Positions 63,595 through 64,000 of a DNA stretch of 64,000 nucleotides are shown here, in pieces; within the stretch, counting starts at the first letter, position 1, and each line of letters begins with the position of its first letter. The stretch is from Lacunisphaera limnophila (lineage in GTDB: Bacteria; Verrucomicrobiota; Verrucomicrobiia; Opitutales; Opitutaceae): positions 434,001-498,000 of the forward strand of contig NZ_CP016094.1 of the NCBI RefSeq assembly GCF_001746835.1. The letters run 5' to 3'. Made by a program: the position numbers and the translations under genes. The notes below the pieces were generated by a model. That model was not told the origin of the DNA, did no database searches, and was given only the letters and a program-made list of their open reading frames with translations.

Positions 63595-64000
63595 ATGTCG
63601 CCCTTGTCCGGCCGCGTGCCGACCGCCTACCCCCCGCTCGGGCCTGCCGTTTTGTTGGTGCTGGGCGTGCTCTTCCTCCAAGCCGCGGGCGGCGTGCTGA
63701 TCATGCTGCTGGCCGCCTGGGCCGGCGGGGCGATGGCGGCCGGGACCAGCGCGTTGTACAACCCTTGGAGCCTGGCCGTGATCAACACGCTGGCCATCGG
63801 CCTCATCCTCGCCGCGGGCCTCCGGGGCACGGGTGAATCCTTCGCGCGGTTTCTGATCATCCGTCCCTTCGCCCCCGGGCAGGTGCCGGCGGTCCTGCTG
63901 ACCGCCGCGGGCCTGGCGGTGGTGCTCGGGGAAACGGACAACCTGATCCTGGAACTCTTACAGGCGCTGGGCTGGACGGACGGATTCTCGCCGGATCTGA
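63595..64000 (+). CDS. N-terminal part of a multi-pass membrane protein, possibly CPBP intramembrane protease
   Basis: Open from the ATG at 63595 ([20 protein letters not shown]) to the window end, 135 codons. Hydrophobic segments are at about 14-40 and 60-75, and another includes [17 protein letters not shown]. The stretch [20 protein letters not shown] followed by GETDNLI resembles the N-terminal region of CPBP-family (CAAX protease-like) proteins, but the diagnostic EExxxR and later motifs would lie outside the window. The gene is divergent from uxs, with 148 nt between starts. The family assignment is tentative. Confidence 0.55.
   Translation, partial: MSPLSGRVPTAYPPLGPAVLLVLGVLFLQAAGGVLIMLLAAWAGGAMAAGTSALYNPWSLAVINTLAIGLILAAGLRGTGESFARFLIIRPFAPGQVPAVLLTAAGLAVVLGETDNLILELLQALGWTDGFSPDL

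Overview
The window is G+C-rich, gene-dense bacterial chromosome. Gene content (paired circularly permuted ATP-grasp/alpha-E/transglutaminase loci with a DUF2126 amidoligase, a CE2-type esterase, a formylglycine sulfatase, an M2 peptidase, KorAB, many sensor kinases, intergenic spaces full of short inverted repeats) is most like Verrucomicrobiota of the Opitutaceae type. That is inference from content; there is no rRNA here to prove it. I see no tRNA, rRNA, CRISPR array, transposase or integrase.

Layout. 1-1031: a membrane-protein/XRE-repressor operon on the minus strand, with two tandem palindromic operators over its 5' end. 1109-12443: a secreted CE2-like esterase, a CheX phosphatase whose 3' end is present three times, the ABC-F protein Uup, and a sensory block (two paralogous receivers, a VOC protein, a methyl-accepting chemotaxis protein, a receiver protein and a multi-PAS hybrid kinase). 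12872-14812: a periplasmic tandem-TonB_C protein and a bile acid:sodium symporter homologue.

15093-21994 is locus A of a predicted peptide-ligation system: transglutaminase-amidoligase fusion, ATP-grasp/alpha-E fusion, transglutaminase. 56822-60309 is locus B: separate ATP-grasp, alpha-E and transglutaminase genes, divergent from secA. The two loci together suggest two specialised versions of one uncharacterised amide-bond-forming and processing pathway.

22093-29520: SRPBCC and VOC proteins, a WYL regulator, a YjdF-like membrane protein and a three-gene ABC exporter (ATPase, FtsX-type permease, HlyD-type adaptor). 29866-34865: an M2 peptidase and a CHASE hybrid kinase. 35155-42479: 2-oxoacid:ferredoxin oxidoreductase (korAB), thymidine kinase and two divergent CoA-transferases, together suggesting ferredoxin-linked central carbon metabolism with acyl-CoA/carboxylate exchange. 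42631-49483: sulfatase, lactonase and a giant AsmA/YdbH-like envelope protein. 49613-53615: lnt with a HAD gene, followed by a foreign-looking GGDEF gene flanked by a second, divergent lnt 3' end. 60355-64000: an orphan zinc-tailed sensor, a purine nucleoside permease-family protein, a UDP-glucuronate decarboxylase and the start of a CPBP-like membrane protein.

Intergenic spaces hold several unrelated inverted-repeat families. The most regular (TGTAGGGCGG...CCGCCCTACA) sits between convergent gene ends in five of six cases.
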